Origin: Herpomyces periplanetae
Taxonomy: Eukaryota > Ascomycota > Laboulbeniomycetes > Herpomycetales > Herpomycetaceae
Assembly: GCA_009733715.1 (NCBI GenBank)
Contig: WMKJ01000140.1
Coordinates: 1-27,162 of the forward strand
Reading direction: 5' to 3'
DNA length: 27,162 nucleotides
A program made the position numbers and the translations under genes. Below the pieces are notes generated by a model. That model saw only the letters and a program-made list of their open reading frames with translations, did no database searches and had not been told where the DNA came from. Shown here in pieces: positions 1 through 12,028 of the stretch (positions within the stretch are counted from its first letter, which is position 1; every line of letters begins with the position of its first letter).

Positions 1-91
1 ACACCATTTCATAAGCCAGAAATTAAATAACACCCGAATTGACTGAGTTATTCATAAATCCATCACCAGAAAAACTGTTTTTATAAATTTC
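1..91 (+). repeat. Left arm of a 10-kb-spaced inverted repeat
   Basis: These 91 bases recur in reverse complement at 10089-10179 with a single difference (T at 84, C in the partner). Similarity stops abruptly after base 91. The outer limit is unknown because the repeat runs into the window edge. The pair may be terminal inverted repeats of a roughly 10.2-kb element, two opposed copies of a short dispersed repeat, or a contig-end artefact. No reading frame is visible inside. At 99 percent identity it is much younger than the other repeats in the window. Confidence 0.9.
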
Positions 92-439
92 GTACATCCA
101 ACAATGCTCAAGATTGATACGTGAATCTTAAGGTACCTAAACTCTCTGCATATCTAACCTGAGAGCAAGAAATTTAAAACTCCAAGTGTAGTACATGAGT
201 AAACTGTTAACCAAAAATCATGTGTTAGTGTAAGCTAGCGCGCTGTAAAACGAATATCATCCCACAGGGAGGGAAACCACATGCATTATATAAGCTGTCC
301 AATTACCCGAAAATTTGAGTGATTATATAGGAATATAGGGAGTATATCTTCAAATTTTAGCAAAATCGAGCAACTGCAAGGCACAAATAAAAGGGTGTTT
401 TTGCCAATTTGTAATAAAATGCTCCTTGAGTTTTTATTC

Positions 440-830
440 CTTCTTATGCAATTGCTTATATTATGTTAAGTCTATTCCCACTGTGTTTAGTTGTGCGTTT
501 TTAAATCTGTTCATTTGCCTCCAGCCCTACTGCATGTAGAGGACACTATCTCGACATTGTGACGGTATCCTCCATATGCAGCTGGCGTCAACCACTCAAG
601 GCATATTATTTCAATGCAAAGCACAGTGGATAGTCTCCTTGACACTTGGATGAGAAACTCCGGGCAAGTGCTGGTGGTGAATTGTAGAGCAGTTCTTTCC
701 ATCAGGCTTTCCTCACCACCGGATCCGCAGGATACCTCTTGCTTTTTTCCTCTCCGATAGGCACCCATAACTGGATCTAGCACTGCTCGTACTGGTAATT
801 GTATTAGTGGTTGTTCCATTATTTTGTGTT
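440..830 (+). repeat. R1 dispersed repeat, copy A (left part)
   Basis: This stretch is collinear with 12983-13330 (copy B) and more weakly with 10700-10990 (copy C). The best block is 624-663 against 13147-13186, with 30 of 40 bases identical; a second shared block surrounds CCGGATCCRCAGGA. It is somewhat richer in G+C than its flanks. A minus-strand frame of about 100 codons (511-819) is open here but resembles no family I can name securely. Its Ser/Gly/Lys-rich look is only vaguely like the tail of Fot1/pogo-type transposases. The element is old and decayed. Confidence 0.6.
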
Positions 831-1599
831 GAATTAAACTGAAGAAATGGTCATTAGGACTAAGTTAATTCAGAAAACTGGGGAATAAAGATAGAACTTT
901 TGGATTAAGGCCCGAAAATGTAGATCTCAAAATCTTCCCAATATCATATTAGATTACGACAAAAATAGTTTTGATCCCATTTAATTTTGATAATATTGTT
1001 ATTAGAGGTGAAAGATTAACTTTTTCACATAGGAAAATATAATTCGGGAGACACCTTGTTACCAACCAGGGATTGAATATTGACAAAAATGACATAGGTG
1101 ATAATATTTCTGCAGCCGGAAAAACTATTTTTGGAAATTTCTTATGTCGTGTTGAGCGCAAAATTCTATACATTATCAGAGACATCAATAACGCTGTACA
1201 CAAGGTGATATCAATATACAGAAAATTGATATTATTAAGAGAAAAATTAAATATTTCCGCATTGGGTACGAATCTGAATCTATAAAAAAACAACCGTCAT
1301 ATTTTTTTGTAAAAATTCCCAAATTTTATTAATTCGGAAAGGTTGTTCAATTGCTCTCAAATTTGGAAAGTATTGTGGCCATCGAAAAGTAGCAAAAAGT
1401 AGTTTTCGGGCCTGTTTGTAACAGTAAATCACAAAACTAACCCAGTGTAATTAAAATACTAGATTTAGGAACAATACAACGCTTGCATTTCCGAAGAGCC
1501 ATCACCAAGATAGATGAAACAGGTAGAATTCAAGAAAAATAATTAGAGCAGGTAGATCACTATAAATATTTAATTTCGTAAGCAGTATTGCTATAGTGG
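831..1599. other. Intergenic, A+T-rich, nothing recognised
   Basis: A 114-codon frame on the minus strand (949-1293) and a 70-codon frame antisense to it (1073-1285) are open. Neither resembles a known domain, and about one frame of this length is expected by chance in 27 kb of A+T-rich DNA. The stretch separates the two blocks of R1 copy A and may be an insertion into it, because copy B has about 550 fewer bases between the same blocks. Confidence 0.4.
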
Positions 1600-1720
1600 A
1601 GTTTAGCGGCCTGTCCCGGTCGAAAATATATTACCATCTTATTGTAAGATTATATACAATAAACGTGTGACGCTGCATTTAAATTACAAATGCAGTTATG
1701 AAGAAAAAGTTCAGTATTAA
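1600..1720 (+). repeat. R1 dispersed repeat, copy A (right part)
   Basis: Bases 1678-1702 match 13645-13669 in copy B at 21 of 25 positions. All four differences are transitions (A/G or C/T). The order and orientation relative to the block at 624-663 are the same in both copies, which supports a common element over chance. Confidence 0.45.
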
Positions 1721-1922
1721 TAGACAAAATTAAATACCGATGCACTCAACTTGGGCCCGAGAATATATCACGTCAAATTCAACTCCATGTAGCGGAGAAA
1801 CTGGATGGGTAATTTTGGGAAACATGTGAACCATGCGTTGAGTAAAAACTAAGGGAGATTCTGGTGATGGTTGTCAATCCTATAGGGTACAAATCCAACC
1901 TCAAACTGATATTCCGGCGCTT

Positions 1923-2132
1923 TTGCTCCAATCACCATCTGCTGTTGGACGATTTACTACAGAAATATCAGAACAACTAATGACTTGCTGGCTTGAAGAA
2001 ATAAATTTAGTATTGTGCAAATGTGCTCTTTATATGGTTATGTTTGCAATATTCATAGTTGACTTCAACCTAGACATTCTGGAATATCTGCACGATGTTT
2101 TACGTCACGATCAAGCCCCAGTACATATTTAA
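1923..2132 (+). pseudogene. Possible Tc1/mariner-type transposase remnant
   Basis: A 69-codon open frame with no ATG start ends in DILEYLHDVL followed by RHDQAPVHI. In Tc1/mariner transposases the second catalytic aspartate sits in a similar context: a helix ending in ..L..VL, then QDNAPVH. Here the aspartate is followed by Gln where Asn is usual, and the linker between helix and motif is much shorter than normal. The rest of the frame, including the downstream proline-rich DDE segment, is not recognisable. A chance match is quite possible. Confidence 0.2.
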
Positions 2133-2164
2133 TGATGTGAATAAAGTTACTGCAGGGGTAAATA

Positions 2165-2260
2165 GCGACTCATCCGGATCTACGGAGAACACTTAAAGTA
2201 AATTCATTCGTACGTGAGATTTTTAGTGACAAACGTATCGCGGGTAACCCAATTAGACGT
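2165..2260 (-). repeat. R1-related repeat, copy G1
   Basis: This stretch aligns with 2565-2665 (copy G2) over about 80 bases at roughly 70 percent identity. Shared blocks are AAATTCAT and GTGACARACGT. The reverse complement aligns more weakly with 22270-22350 (copy F). G1 and G2 lie about 410 bases apart in the same orientation, so they may be one partly duplicated element. No gene is recognisable. Confidence 0.5.
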
Positions 2261-2564
2261 CTTAACGTGAGTATATAATATTATCTTCGAAATAAAACAC
2301 AATTGCTCTTATTTTCGTTCGGGGATTTATCAGATCACGTGCATAATAAAATATGCGAACATACCGGTGAGTAATTTTGTGATGCCCACAAGACCCATGT
2401 CAGCCCACGGTACTAAAGTACTTTGTAAGGCGGTTTGTAGAAACAATGGTGAAATACCACGGAAATGGTAGGTTCTAGTTATAAAAAGTTCAAGTTTTCT
2501 GTATTTTGGATATGATCCTACGATAAACTATTTGGCTTTGTACTAGTTCATTATATGAAGAGAT

Positions 2565-2665
2565 AGTGGGCGGTCATCTAATCTACAAAATAAGTTTAAT
2601 GCAAATTCATCTCTATAGGATATTTCGTGACAGACGTGTACGGACAACATAGAGACACGTCCGTG
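2565..2665 (-). repeat. R1-related repeat, copy G2
   Basis: This is the partner of copy G1 (2165-2260). A 73-codon minus-strand frame is open across it (2543-2764) but matches no domain I know. The frame phase is not kept in copy F, so the similarity looks like that of a repeat and not of a conserved protein. Confidence 0.45.
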
Positions 2666-2872
2666 CTGCGAATGTTTAACAGAATCTTCAAAAATCAAGC
2701 ATGAGCATTCCCAATTTGTGTAATGATAGGTAATGGTAGCCTCGCACCTATAAAACATCCGCAATGGCCAACCCTCCTTTGCATTAATTTGTGTCCATCT
2801 TGAATGAGCACGTTATGCATGCGCATCTTTTACTATCGTCTTGCGATGAAGCCATTTTATACTATACGAATC

Positions 2873-3300
2873 TTCAACTTTTATCCCTTTACCACGCCTC
2901 GAGGCGTTCCGTCACTTACCAGATGTCTCCAACGTTAATGGTCTAATGATGGTTTTAATTTTGGTCTTATTTGATGAGTTAAGTTAGTTTTTATCACGTC
3001 TTTCATTTGTTTTTCTTCGCGTTGAGTTGGTAATAACCGTTCTATCAGTTTGAGTAATATTACGGGTCTGTGGGGTGATCCATTAATGTTCCGATTTACG
3101 CCTTCGAATATTGATCTCGTACAAGCTACGTTTTAACGATAAATTTGAAATGAGTAGTTATCACATATAACTTATGAGTGTTTATTCAATGGTGATTATG
3201 GCTAGCACTTCTCGTGTTATTATTTGGTTTACAAAAATATCTATTATTAAGGCACCCGGAAATTGCAATTCAACCTTGTGTAGCTAGTTTGTAAACCTGC
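2873..3300 (+). repeat. R1 dispersed repeat, copy D
   Basis: The stretch aligns in order with 6595-7055 (copy E). Shared landmarks are GCGTTCCGT, GATGAGTT with AAGTTAG, a segment ending TGTTATT.TTT...TTACAAAA, and an A+T-rich start. Identity is about 60-70 percent in the blocks, with small gaps. It also shares the core (ACGTCTTTCATTT) with copies A, B, C and F. It is non-coding as it stands. Confidence 0.5.
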
Positions 3301-4970
3301 ACCGTACGACGCGCGTCCCAAAGAAAAGTAGATCCAAGACTTTCAAGGTCTAATTATTTAAATATCTCTTTCTTGTCACTCTGGGCACTTTTGTAAAATC
3401 AAGCCCTGCCACCCTGGTTAATTCTAAAGTAATAACAGCAAAATGTCCCTTTCCATTTTAACACTGAAATAGATCTAAAATGTTTATAATTAGAAAAAGT
3501 TGTCTTTTTATCATTCCTATAGTGCATTCAGTGTATCCGGATTTGACATTGCTCCCTGCTAGTTACGCAGAAACCTCAATCGTGTCACATTATGTCGGCA
3601 CATATTCGCGTTGCGGACCATTAAACAACATCGAAAACTGGATGGATTGCTTCTGGACATGCACGGTTAGGACCTAATCTACTAAACTAGAATATATCAC
3701 ACTTTAAGTGGAATTACGGAACCGTTTGCGAAAATGCTCAGTAATAAAAAATGTTTTGCTCACTGTACAACGGATACTGTTTTACTGTGGCTTGCCATGC
3801 TGAAAATAGTATTCTTTGTCCTGGCATTAACATTAACTATGGGCCAATTCATTAGTTACCAACCAGTCTATTCCCGGAAAATTGTGTAGATAGGCCACTG
3901 GATAAGTATCAAGTTAATTTTGCATGATTGAGCATCAGTATTCACAGGTGCGGTAATAGTCATTTTTGGGCAAAAATACATTGAACTATAATGTTAGAAA
4001 CGGTGCGTGATAGCAACTCTTTAACAGTTCAACGCTTTTAACTAAACGGCGATAGAATATCTGAAATGATCCTGAGCGCCACAATCATGTGAAACAAAAC
4101 GGGTCAACCTGATAAATGCGGGGAGGTGAACTAGCGGAAAACATTGACACATTGGAGATTTTAAAAAATTGCCCACGAATAAATGAACTACAAAAACCAA
4201 TAGTAAAATACCGGTAGCGGTCGAAACTAAATTAACGAGAAAAAAGTGCAGTTATAACCCTCCTGGCATATATTGCTGCCACTGGAAATACCGATAAATT
4301 ACCTTTTGGCCTGGCATAACGACATATTTTGATGATCCTTCGACAAATATAATAAGGGCCTTACAAATGCAGTCACTCATACCTACCGTATATGTTTATC
4401 AAAATAGTAAGATTTACCAGTTAACATTATTTGACAAATTACCCCATTAACCTTTGAATACTGGGAGCTCGTTCCTCCAAATTTTAGGCATTTTGGCGTG
4501 AATGGTGCACTACTGAGCTGACTGGCACTATGCAGTATCGAGAATTCTAAATGTTACATTAGTTCACAGCATTTTATTTCCAATCAAGAAAATATAACAA
4601 GGTCCCTCATTAAGTATCATTTTTCCGCTAACGTGATTTGTCAACCCCAAAATAAAACACTAATTGGGGATAATGTGATGATTAAAGCCAACAATATTTT
4701 CAGACCCAATGCACAATTTTTAAAATAACATTTACCACATGGAAAGTACTACAGATGGGGCCGAGTGAACTATTCATTTTCTGCTATCATAGTATGGCAA
4801 GATGTGTAGGGTATGACGTACTAATAAATGTAAATTGTTAGAATTGTGGAATTAGTGCATTTTTCCCTTTAACTAGCAACGACAATCATTACAACACTTC
4901 CTATGTTCTCCTGATATTCGGCAAGGTTTCCGTTTTCTGAGGCATACGATGCATTGGAGTAAGCTAAATA
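3301..4970. other. Intergenic, nothing recognised
   Basis: This is A+T-rich sequence downstream of RPL31. The only open frame (3480-3677, plus strand, 65 codons) shows no known motif. No RNA gene, clear repeat or further exon is visible. The 3' untranslated region and poly(A) site of RPL31 must lie just below 4971, but no single site stands out. Confidence 0.5.
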
Positions 4971-5532
4971 CTACACGTCGTCAATAATGATAGTTTGAAG
5001 CCCTTTTGCATTCTTCACGTTGACAGCTTGAACATGACTGTAAAGTTTTTCTTTAGCATCATCTTTATCATTTCGCTTGCGGGATATGCGAATGCGAAGG
5101 CGATAAGGGACTCCCTTAATTCCGCATTCCCAAACCTTTTTGTTAAGTAACGGATCAAGCCTAACATCATTTGTTCCCTGATACATTTCAGCATTTAAAA
5201 ACCATGAAATTTCCACAACTAAATTCCACAACCATACCATAGTCTTCGTGGCAAATCTTTTAATTTCTTTAATAGCAGTGGGGGCGCGCTTTTTAAAACT
5301 CACGCCATGCATCTAACATGCGAACAAGATTCGGAAGTGTCAGTATTCAATAGGTTTTGGTAGTCTTACATTGATAGAGCTAAAGATTAAGGCCGCCTTT
5401 TGACAAAACAGGGCAGGTTGGTGTGAAACTAAATTTCCCAAACTGGTATAAGACAAAACTTACTCGTTTATGTAGATTGATCGTATACTCCCGCACAACA
5501 ACGTCTGATATTGCATTTCTTTGGTTTGGCAT
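4971..5532 (-). CDS. RPL31: 60S ribosomal protein eL31 (L31), three exons
   Basis: eL31 sits at the rim of the polypeptide exit tunnel of the large subunit, where nascent-chain factors dock. Exons on the minus strand are 5464-5532 (23 codons), 5238-5312 (25 codons) and 4971-5177 (68 codons plus TAG), giving 116 aa; yeast L31 has 113. Both introns are phase 0. Intron 1 (5313-5463, 151 nt) has a GTAAGT donor, a TACTGAC branch point at 5339-5345 and acceptor TTAG. Intron 2 (5178-5237, 60 nt) starts GTATGG and ends TCAG. Diagnostic stretches are VVREYTINLHKR in exon 1, MHGVSFKKRAP in exon 2, then GTNDVRLDPLLNKKVW, RLRIRISRKRND and KLYSHVQAVNVKNAKGLQT in exon 3. The start ATG has A at -3 and follows the usual short N-terminus. 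The final IIIDDV is divergent. The C-terminal half is closest to Pezizomycotina proteins as I remember them. Family assignment is firm. Confidence 0.97.
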
Positions 5533-6594
5533 CTTCGAATATGAGACAAATATTTAACAAAATACAGATACTTTCAATTCAAAGTATATGCAACAGCGAT
5601 AACACAATTTCTACATAAAACGCTTAATAGTAAGAAAAAGAGTGTTCACGAATAACTGGGTAAACTATAATCACTAGTAAAATTGGCGAGGCGGATTGTG
5701 TTCGGCACCTGCTTAGTCAATAGGTCATCTTTGAGAAAGTAACCATCGCACATAACATCCGCAATCTTACAAGTGAACTCACATCATACTAATTGTACCG
5801 AAAGAATTTGCCTTAGAATTTTAAAATCAACCTTTATAAATCATTAAGTTATGCGACTGAAATAATTTTGATATTGAATGTCTATTGTTCGTCATGCCTT
5901 TGCACCAAAACGGCTATGGTTATGAGCTTGACTGTACGAAGATTTTAAAGTCACATAACATATTATACATGATTTTAATACCGCGGTATTATTTTATTCA
6001 CGTATTACGAAGCATTCCATAATCGAGTAGATATAAATTATATTGCGAAAACTAAAATTTTCATGGCTTTTGCGATATCACTAAATTAACAAGCTATAGG
6101 CGAATATAAAGAGAAAGAGTTTAATTTTAAAACTATAAGTTTATCGGATTGTTTGTATGAAATCGTGAATCTTTTAACATTCCGGTAGTGAAACCTTTCT
6201 CTAGAATGAGTATATCTACTTGTGCAGCAGTCTACGGCATTGGCTTCTCATATAATAAAAAATTATTTGGTCGGTACGCCCTATAATAATTTATAACATT
6301 TGGTTACTGAAAAATGAAAATAATTTTTCTAAGACGTTCCCATATCTGAGTTTCCAAACAATTTATATTTTTTTGATGAAATACTATGTATGACACTTAA
6401 AAAACGCTGTGAAATATAAACTCAACACCAAAAAGCTTAATGTTACGAATTTATATTAAGAATAGAATTCTAGGGCTTATATTCATACAAAAAACTATCG
6501 CCACAACTCTTCAATTGAATTAAAAAAATAGGCATTTTAACACCAGCTGTAATTAGCTCGTTACTGTAGACGCGTCTATAAATATCTCCTAGCG
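5533..6594. other. Upstream region of RPL31, otherwise empty
   Basis: The promoter of RPL31 should lie directly above 5533. It is A+T-rich, and no CACGTG, Homol-D-like or other ribosomal-protein promoter element stands out in the first 350 bases. No other gene is recognised up to the R1 copy E. Confidence 0.45.
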
Positions 6595-7055
6595 ATAAAA
6601 CCTTTTTCAACCAAACATCTGAACGTTTATTCCCCTACCACCATTAAGTGCGTTCCGTTATTTATTGGTTTTCTCTACCACACGTTCCTGGCCAAAAGAT
6701 TTTAATCTTCGATGAGTTTAATGTAAGTTATTAAGTTAGCCTACGCTGTCTTCCATTCATCTTGCATTGCTTCATGTTGCTAGAAATATTTTAGAAAGTT
6801 TAGGTACCCTTGCGGGTTATGGCTAATTCCTAATTTTACGATGCGGCCGATTAATCTTCTGCGGGAGATACATTAGTACTCAAATCCACCCTTTGGAGTA
6901 CTCATTCCCTGCAAACCACAATTTACGGATGGTCTTTGTATAGTGTGACTAACAGATAATTTACGAATTTGCATTGACGAAAGGTTACGACTGGCGCCCT
7001 CTCCATGTTATTGTTTAGCTTACAAAACTAGCTCTGCATCGTGTCGCTGTCTTAT
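6595..7055 (+). repeat. R1 dispersed repeat, copy E
   Basis: This copy aligns in order with copy D (2873-3300). Its core, CTGTCTTCCATTCATCTTGC at about 6747-6766, matches CTGTCTTGTCATTCATTTTA in copy C (from about 10839) closely. That match is what ties the D/E pair to the A/B/C set. Old and decayed; no gene recognised. Confidence 0.5.
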
Positions 7056-10000
7056 AAAATTCTATTCAGCGAATCACATTTCTATGGAAAGGAGGTAAGG
7101 ATTCTGCATGACTGAACTCCTGAAAGAATTCGTAAGCGTATCTCAAAACTTGTCAAGGACGCCATTCTTTATAAGCTCTGCATCTGCTCCTGTTGTTTTT
7201 ATCTTTCCACTTATTATATAGTGATAACAGTTACGTACTCTTCTCTTGTCACAATGCGTTTGATGTAGACGCAGCATGATATTTTCTATGCGGTAAGTCG
7301 TTTTTTCGGCTAATTGTTTGTCCAATTTGTTCGAGATTTAATTCGCTACTGCAGTACCCACTGAAAATATCAATCATTATATATTAGTAAATTCTATTTG
7401 CAACTTTATAATAATTCGAAATCGTCAAAACATTCTACCATATTTTATCCTAGTGAACGAATTTTGAAAATTTGCTACTAAATAGATTAATTGTATGAGT
7501 GAGCTTATTGTGATTGTAGACCTATTGTTGTAAGTGAGATTTTCGTGTGGTCACAAAATCAAAGTAAAACTGGATATTTAATGCGCACTATAATATTTGT
7601 GTAGGTTTTTTTTGATTTTGAACCCAAATTCAAACTTTGAACATCCTTTTTTACCCCCTAGAAGCATGGTAATTGCACCATGTGGTCGATATACGGGAAG
7701 TCTATCACAAAATAAAACTTGTGTCTTAGCGTGCATAGGCAATACACAACTAGAACAGGTAGTTTATAAAGTTGCCCCATCCTGTAACGAAAGGCAAAAA
7801 CAACTGTTTTGGCCTCAATAATCAATTTATGTTGCAGATACTATTACAAAATACAGTTTTTACCGAATCTTATACTGAAGATATAAATATCCTGGAAAAT
7901 GGTTAACACATCATTACTACACACTGCTCATGACTGCACGTTGCGCAGAAACTTTAACTATAGAATATCTGGACCATCTTTTTTAGACAGATCTACAACG
8001 CTCATAGCACGCTGCAGCAAGCCAGAACAGCCTTAAGCTATGTATTTCTAATTGTCCAGACTATATGCTAGACAAATTAGTTTTTGACTTTAAACGGATA
8101 ACTCAAAAAATGCCTTTTCGAAAGCTCTGCACTTTCATGCTATAGCTTAACTCATAAATAAAATATTCTTGTAGTTTTTTACGTTGTTAATATTTCTTGC
8201 CCGCGACACATTGACCACCGCAATTACATATTACTAAAATGCACAATTGAGACATTACACGTTAATCTCCTCATCTTCAATGGTACTAAAACTCTAAACT
8301 ATATTCCATGTTGGCAATTTAAAACAAAGTCTTACACTTTGAAATGAATATAATTCTAAATATTCGAATATTAATGTGCCTGAACATTAGTATGCCCTGA
8401 CTAAGACGCCCATATGAATAAGCAAGATTATCAAAAAAGTGGCATCGGATTTCATGGTTATGCTTGAACTACGCTGGTATGACTATTTGAATTGTTACAA
8501 GTCGTCAGTGCTAACAAGAGGACACATGTCACTTGCAGTGTTTGCTTAGTAACAATCAGCAGAGGGGTTAAATTTTGTTATGACTTATTTCAAATACGGT
8601 GTATGGTTGTTTGGTTAAGTATATTCGATTTGCCGGCCGTCTTAATTGTGGATGAAATTCAAAATAATCTTTAAAGCATGACAATGGTATTATGTTCAAT
8701 AAGCATGTGTGGAATTTCTTTAGATTGACTAACTTATGTCTGAGTCATTAATAACGTAGTTGACTTAACGCGCAATGGTATAAGCTGTAAAATAATCATG
8801 AAGTAGATGTGACAGCATAACTATCCATAGCTGGTACACTTAAAAATTATCCTGGTTTGGTAACTGGGTTCACGTTCGGCCAAGGAAATTGTTTTAATGT
8901 CGTGGCTTAATTCAGGCCAAGGTGAGGGGTGGTTAATCTTAGTAATTTTAGGCCACAAATCACTATTTAGTGTAACATCCAGTGCTCATTAACCTAGGGC
9001 GACTAGCTATTGCACGTTTTGGCTAAAATATTTGTAAGGATATGAAGTAGTTTATCGCTCAGAACTTTTGCAAGAAATTACCACTAGATGTAGGAGCAAA
9101 CGCCTGTGAACGTAAAAGCAATTAACATCAGCCCGCTTGATGCCAAAAGACATGACAGGTAGAGATTATTGTGTCTGTATTACTTTATTTTGGATGCAAT
9201 ATTATGATTTACGAGCTAATAGTGGAGAATTACCGATTTATTGGCGGACATTACAATTATGAAATACCGAGGTAATAATCTTGCTTTAGATCTAGCCAAA
9301 TAAGTGGAATTATGTACAAAGGATTGCCGTGATAGCTGATGGTGATCAGCCTTGCGCTCATGAGGAGAATTGCAAAGTCACAAGTCTTGGATTGCTAAAC
9401 AGGTTGAGCTGTAGATGCTACATAAAACAGTGGATTAAAAAACTTTTATGGGTAACACTGCTAACATTCATGTATTTAAATAATTTTGATCCCTTCATAA
9501 AAATGCCTTTCAATGGTAAACCTATTAATCAATTTAGCAATTCATTAATTTACAACTATTCAACTTAAACTTGATTTGGGTCTTCAGCATATTTTGAGAT
9601 TTATGAATGCTTGACTTTAGTTTCCTATGAAGTTTTCAAATCCCACTATTACGATATTTCATGTAAATTTTTTACTGTGCTATGTATGTGAGCCTTGTTG
9701 TGGATGCTACCAGGATGAAAGAAAATGGCATCTGATGAACTCAAATGAATAAAAGTGGAGAACAACCCAATGGAAGGTGTCTATGTTAGGCTATTGGTTC
9801 GTGGTCCGGAAGTTTTTATACAAGCCCCAAAGTGACTCCTCACTATTTTGTTCCATAAAGCTATACCCTTATGATGATTGATGCTAAACATATGCGAAAT
9901 AAACAGTCACGATATCAACACAGGAGTTTCTTACAGCGGAGTGTGAGACATGAAGACAGATTGCCTTGAAGAGACAAATTAAAACAAACAATACAGCGGA

Positions 10001-10088
10001 TAAGTTATGGAGATGGGAGCGAATCTAAAAGTTTATAACTGTATAGAAAACTTGATTTTTCTGTGCCTTGCAATGGTTCGGTTGCATT
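7056..10088. other. Intergenic, nothing recognised
   Basis: There are four short open frames: 7143-7325 minus, and 7597-7821, 8492-8674 and 9329-9568 plus. None shows a known domain or codon use unlike the background. No RNA gene or strong repeat was found. If the flanking inverted repeats mark one element, this would be its right-hand interior, but it shows no transposase, integrase or polymerase signature. Confidence 0.45.
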
Positions 10089-10179
10089 GAAATTTGTAAA
10101 AACAGTTTTTCTGGTGATGGATTTATGAATAACTCAGTCAATTCGGGTGTTATTTAATTTCTGGCTTATGAAATGGTGT
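10089..10179 (-). repeat. Right arm of the 10-kb-spaced inverted repeat
   Basis: This is the reverse complement of 1-91 with one transition difference. The inner boundary is sharp at 10089. Whether the repeat continues beyond 10179 cannot be judged because the partner runs off the window. RPL31 and several R1 copies lie between the two arms. Confidence 0.9.
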
Positions 10180-10699
10180 TTTCAGTGTCAGATCAACCTC
10201 AATAGAGGTTTAAATATTTTACTTTAACTTACACCGCTATTTACCATGAAATGAGGCTGACCCTACTCTTACAAAGGTCTAAGTGGTCTGGAGGGTTTTA
10301 TGGTGTAACTCTTTGGACATCTTTAAAACTAACAAAACCTTACCAAATGACAATACTGATGGTCCCCCTTCCGCCTCGGCACCGTAAAATTTGAGCGAAT
10401 AACCATTATTTTAGTTATCGATACCTATACTGCTTGTCCCGCTTGGCAAGTGGCACTTGACTCCCCTGTAATTTCCGAATATTGATAAAACACTGTGGGA
10501 CTTATCCGAGTATCGCTGGCCTCTTACCACAACAAACAAGCTGCTCATCTCCATTGACTGCTTACCCGATACTGTCACTTGTAGCTGCTTAATACAAGCC
10601 ATACAAAAAGCGTGTATTTAACATACAGTTCTACAGTATTCGACCCTCCCCTCTAGGTAATTAAACAAGAATTGGTGGTGATTCGACTTAGATCGATCT
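10180..10699. other. Intergenic, one weak open frame
   Basis: A 63-codon minus-strand frame (10411-10602) lies downstream of R1 copy C when read on that strand. It has an ordinary amino-acid mix but no motif I recognise. It may be a further part of the R1 element. Nothing else is visible. Confidence 0.35.
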
Positions 10700-10990
10700 A
10701 AAATCTTCGACTATGAAAGGACATTGTTTAAGTTTCGTCTTGCGCTTAGATAACTTTCCATGGTCTATCCTTTTATTTTATTTGCCATCACTTGTTCGTT
10801 TTCTTGCTTGTAAAGGGTTGCATCCTCTCTTAGTCGATCTGTCTTGTCATTCATTTTATTGCACACAGAGAAGCCCCGTGCCAACATTGTGGCCGTATTG
10901 ATCACACATGGCTAGTGTCGGCCGATGAAGGGATACCACTTCAAGGTCGAACACGCGTTGAGAGCAAATCACTCGAAGCACGTATTTCCT
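10700..10990 (+). repeat. R1 dispersed repeat, copy C
   Basis: Bases 10791-10872 align with 12983-13065 of copy B at about 70 percent identity, including CTTGTT, TTGCTTG, GGGTTGC, CGATC.GTCTT and ACAGA blocks in the same order. Weaker similarity continues upstream and past GGGATACCACTTCAA (copy B has AGATACCCCTTCAA). A charged minus-strand reading frame crosses the core. Whether the parent element was a DNA transposon or something else is unknown. Confidence 0.6.
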
Positions 10991-11027
10991 AGGTAGGTCA
11001 ACCAGGTGTCACATCACGTTGAGGAAG

Positions 11028-11102
11028 CACGTGACAACCCAGTACAACGGTAACTCATAGCGTCACGTGTAATTATCTGATAAAATTAGCATTGATCACG
11101 TG
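11028..11102. promoter_or_regulatory. Cluster of three CACGTG motifs
   Basis: CACGTG occurs at 11028-11033, 11064-11069 and 11097-11102, the last within ATCACGTGAT; another lies at 11873-11878. Fungal bHLH factors such as Cbf1 bind RTCACRTG. No gene starts nearby, and the cluster adjoins R1 copy C, so it may be a relic of that element's promoter or a chance group. Confidence 0.25.
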
Positions 11103-12028
11103 ATGCGTGCGGAACCCCGCGTCCCTTCCGAAAACGTAGTTCAGTTTTGCGATGCAGATGCAGAGAAGGTGGTTTTTCAGTCTTCATCTTGGAAACATAA
11201 GGCAACATGACGGTAGTTGTCGCCTGCCGAAGAATTTCGGTTGGGTATTTACAGAGGAACATAATGTAGCTTGTCATTAAAGCATTCTAAAGTTCCATGG
11301 CAATTGCAGGAAACGATGCCATGATATCTGATACCCCAATTAAACAAGCATACGCGCAAATGTATTGTTCCAAAATGCAACGAATGTTGAAGCGCTTAAT
11401 TGCATTCATGATAATACGGGAATATTGATTTTGATTGTGATTGTAATTACCAATTACAACGCAATTTTATGATTTGAAAAACCGGCGGAGGGACTTGGCT
11501 AAATATATACAAGGAGATGGCTGAGATAAGTGGAGCACAGATGGGGTTAACGTGGCCATCGCGCATTTAAGATGCTAAGATCCCAATGACGACTGGATCT
11601 AGAGGGATCATCATTTTTCTCTCTATATCTCCCCGCTCAGCTGCTGATAAAACGAAGACTACTCACTCTTTGTTGTATAAATAGCTTGGAACCATATCTT
11701 TTGTCAGGCTGATACTGACTTTGGTATTGTTACTGTTCTTGTTGAGTTGTCCCCTATCTACTTTGTAGAGTAGATCCTACACAGTATATAATTTGAAGTC
11801 ATTGTAGCTACATCGCACGAAACCACAACTGTACTGCCTCTTTGCCAAAAAAAATCCGACACGTCGAGTAAGCACGTGTAATAATATGCTACAATCGATA
11901 TATATTTATATATCCTGTCTTCTAAGATAATAAGGGCACTTATTCAGTTCGCATGTACAAAATAATCATAGCCTTGTCTATCGTGTTTCAAGTACAGATA
12001 ATAGTTGACGAGCTTATCATGACAAGAA
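11103..12028. other. Intergenic, nothing recognised
   Basis: One 63-codon minus-strand frame (11086-11277) shows no domain. The rest has no gene, RNA or clear repeat. Confidence 0.4.

Noticed and set aside
949-1293. 114-codon minus-strand open frame with hydrophobic stretches
   Set aside because: It shows no domain, about one such frame is expected by chance, and an equally plausible frame runs antisense.
2543-2764. 73-codon minus-strand frame whose peptide seemed to match a frame in copy F
   Set aside because: The matching frames in the two copies are in different phases, so the similarity is at the DNA repeat level and not evidence of a protein.
8492-8674. 60-codon frame ending LIVDEIQNNL, recalling a Walker B motif
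   Set aside because: There is no Walker A or other ATPase motif nearby; a single short match is not evidence.
1-10179. A giant virus-like (Polinton-type) element bounded by the inverted repeats
   Set aside because: No polymerase, integrase, ATPase or capsid-like frame is recognisable between the arms, and the interval contains a normal host gene and unrelated old repeats.
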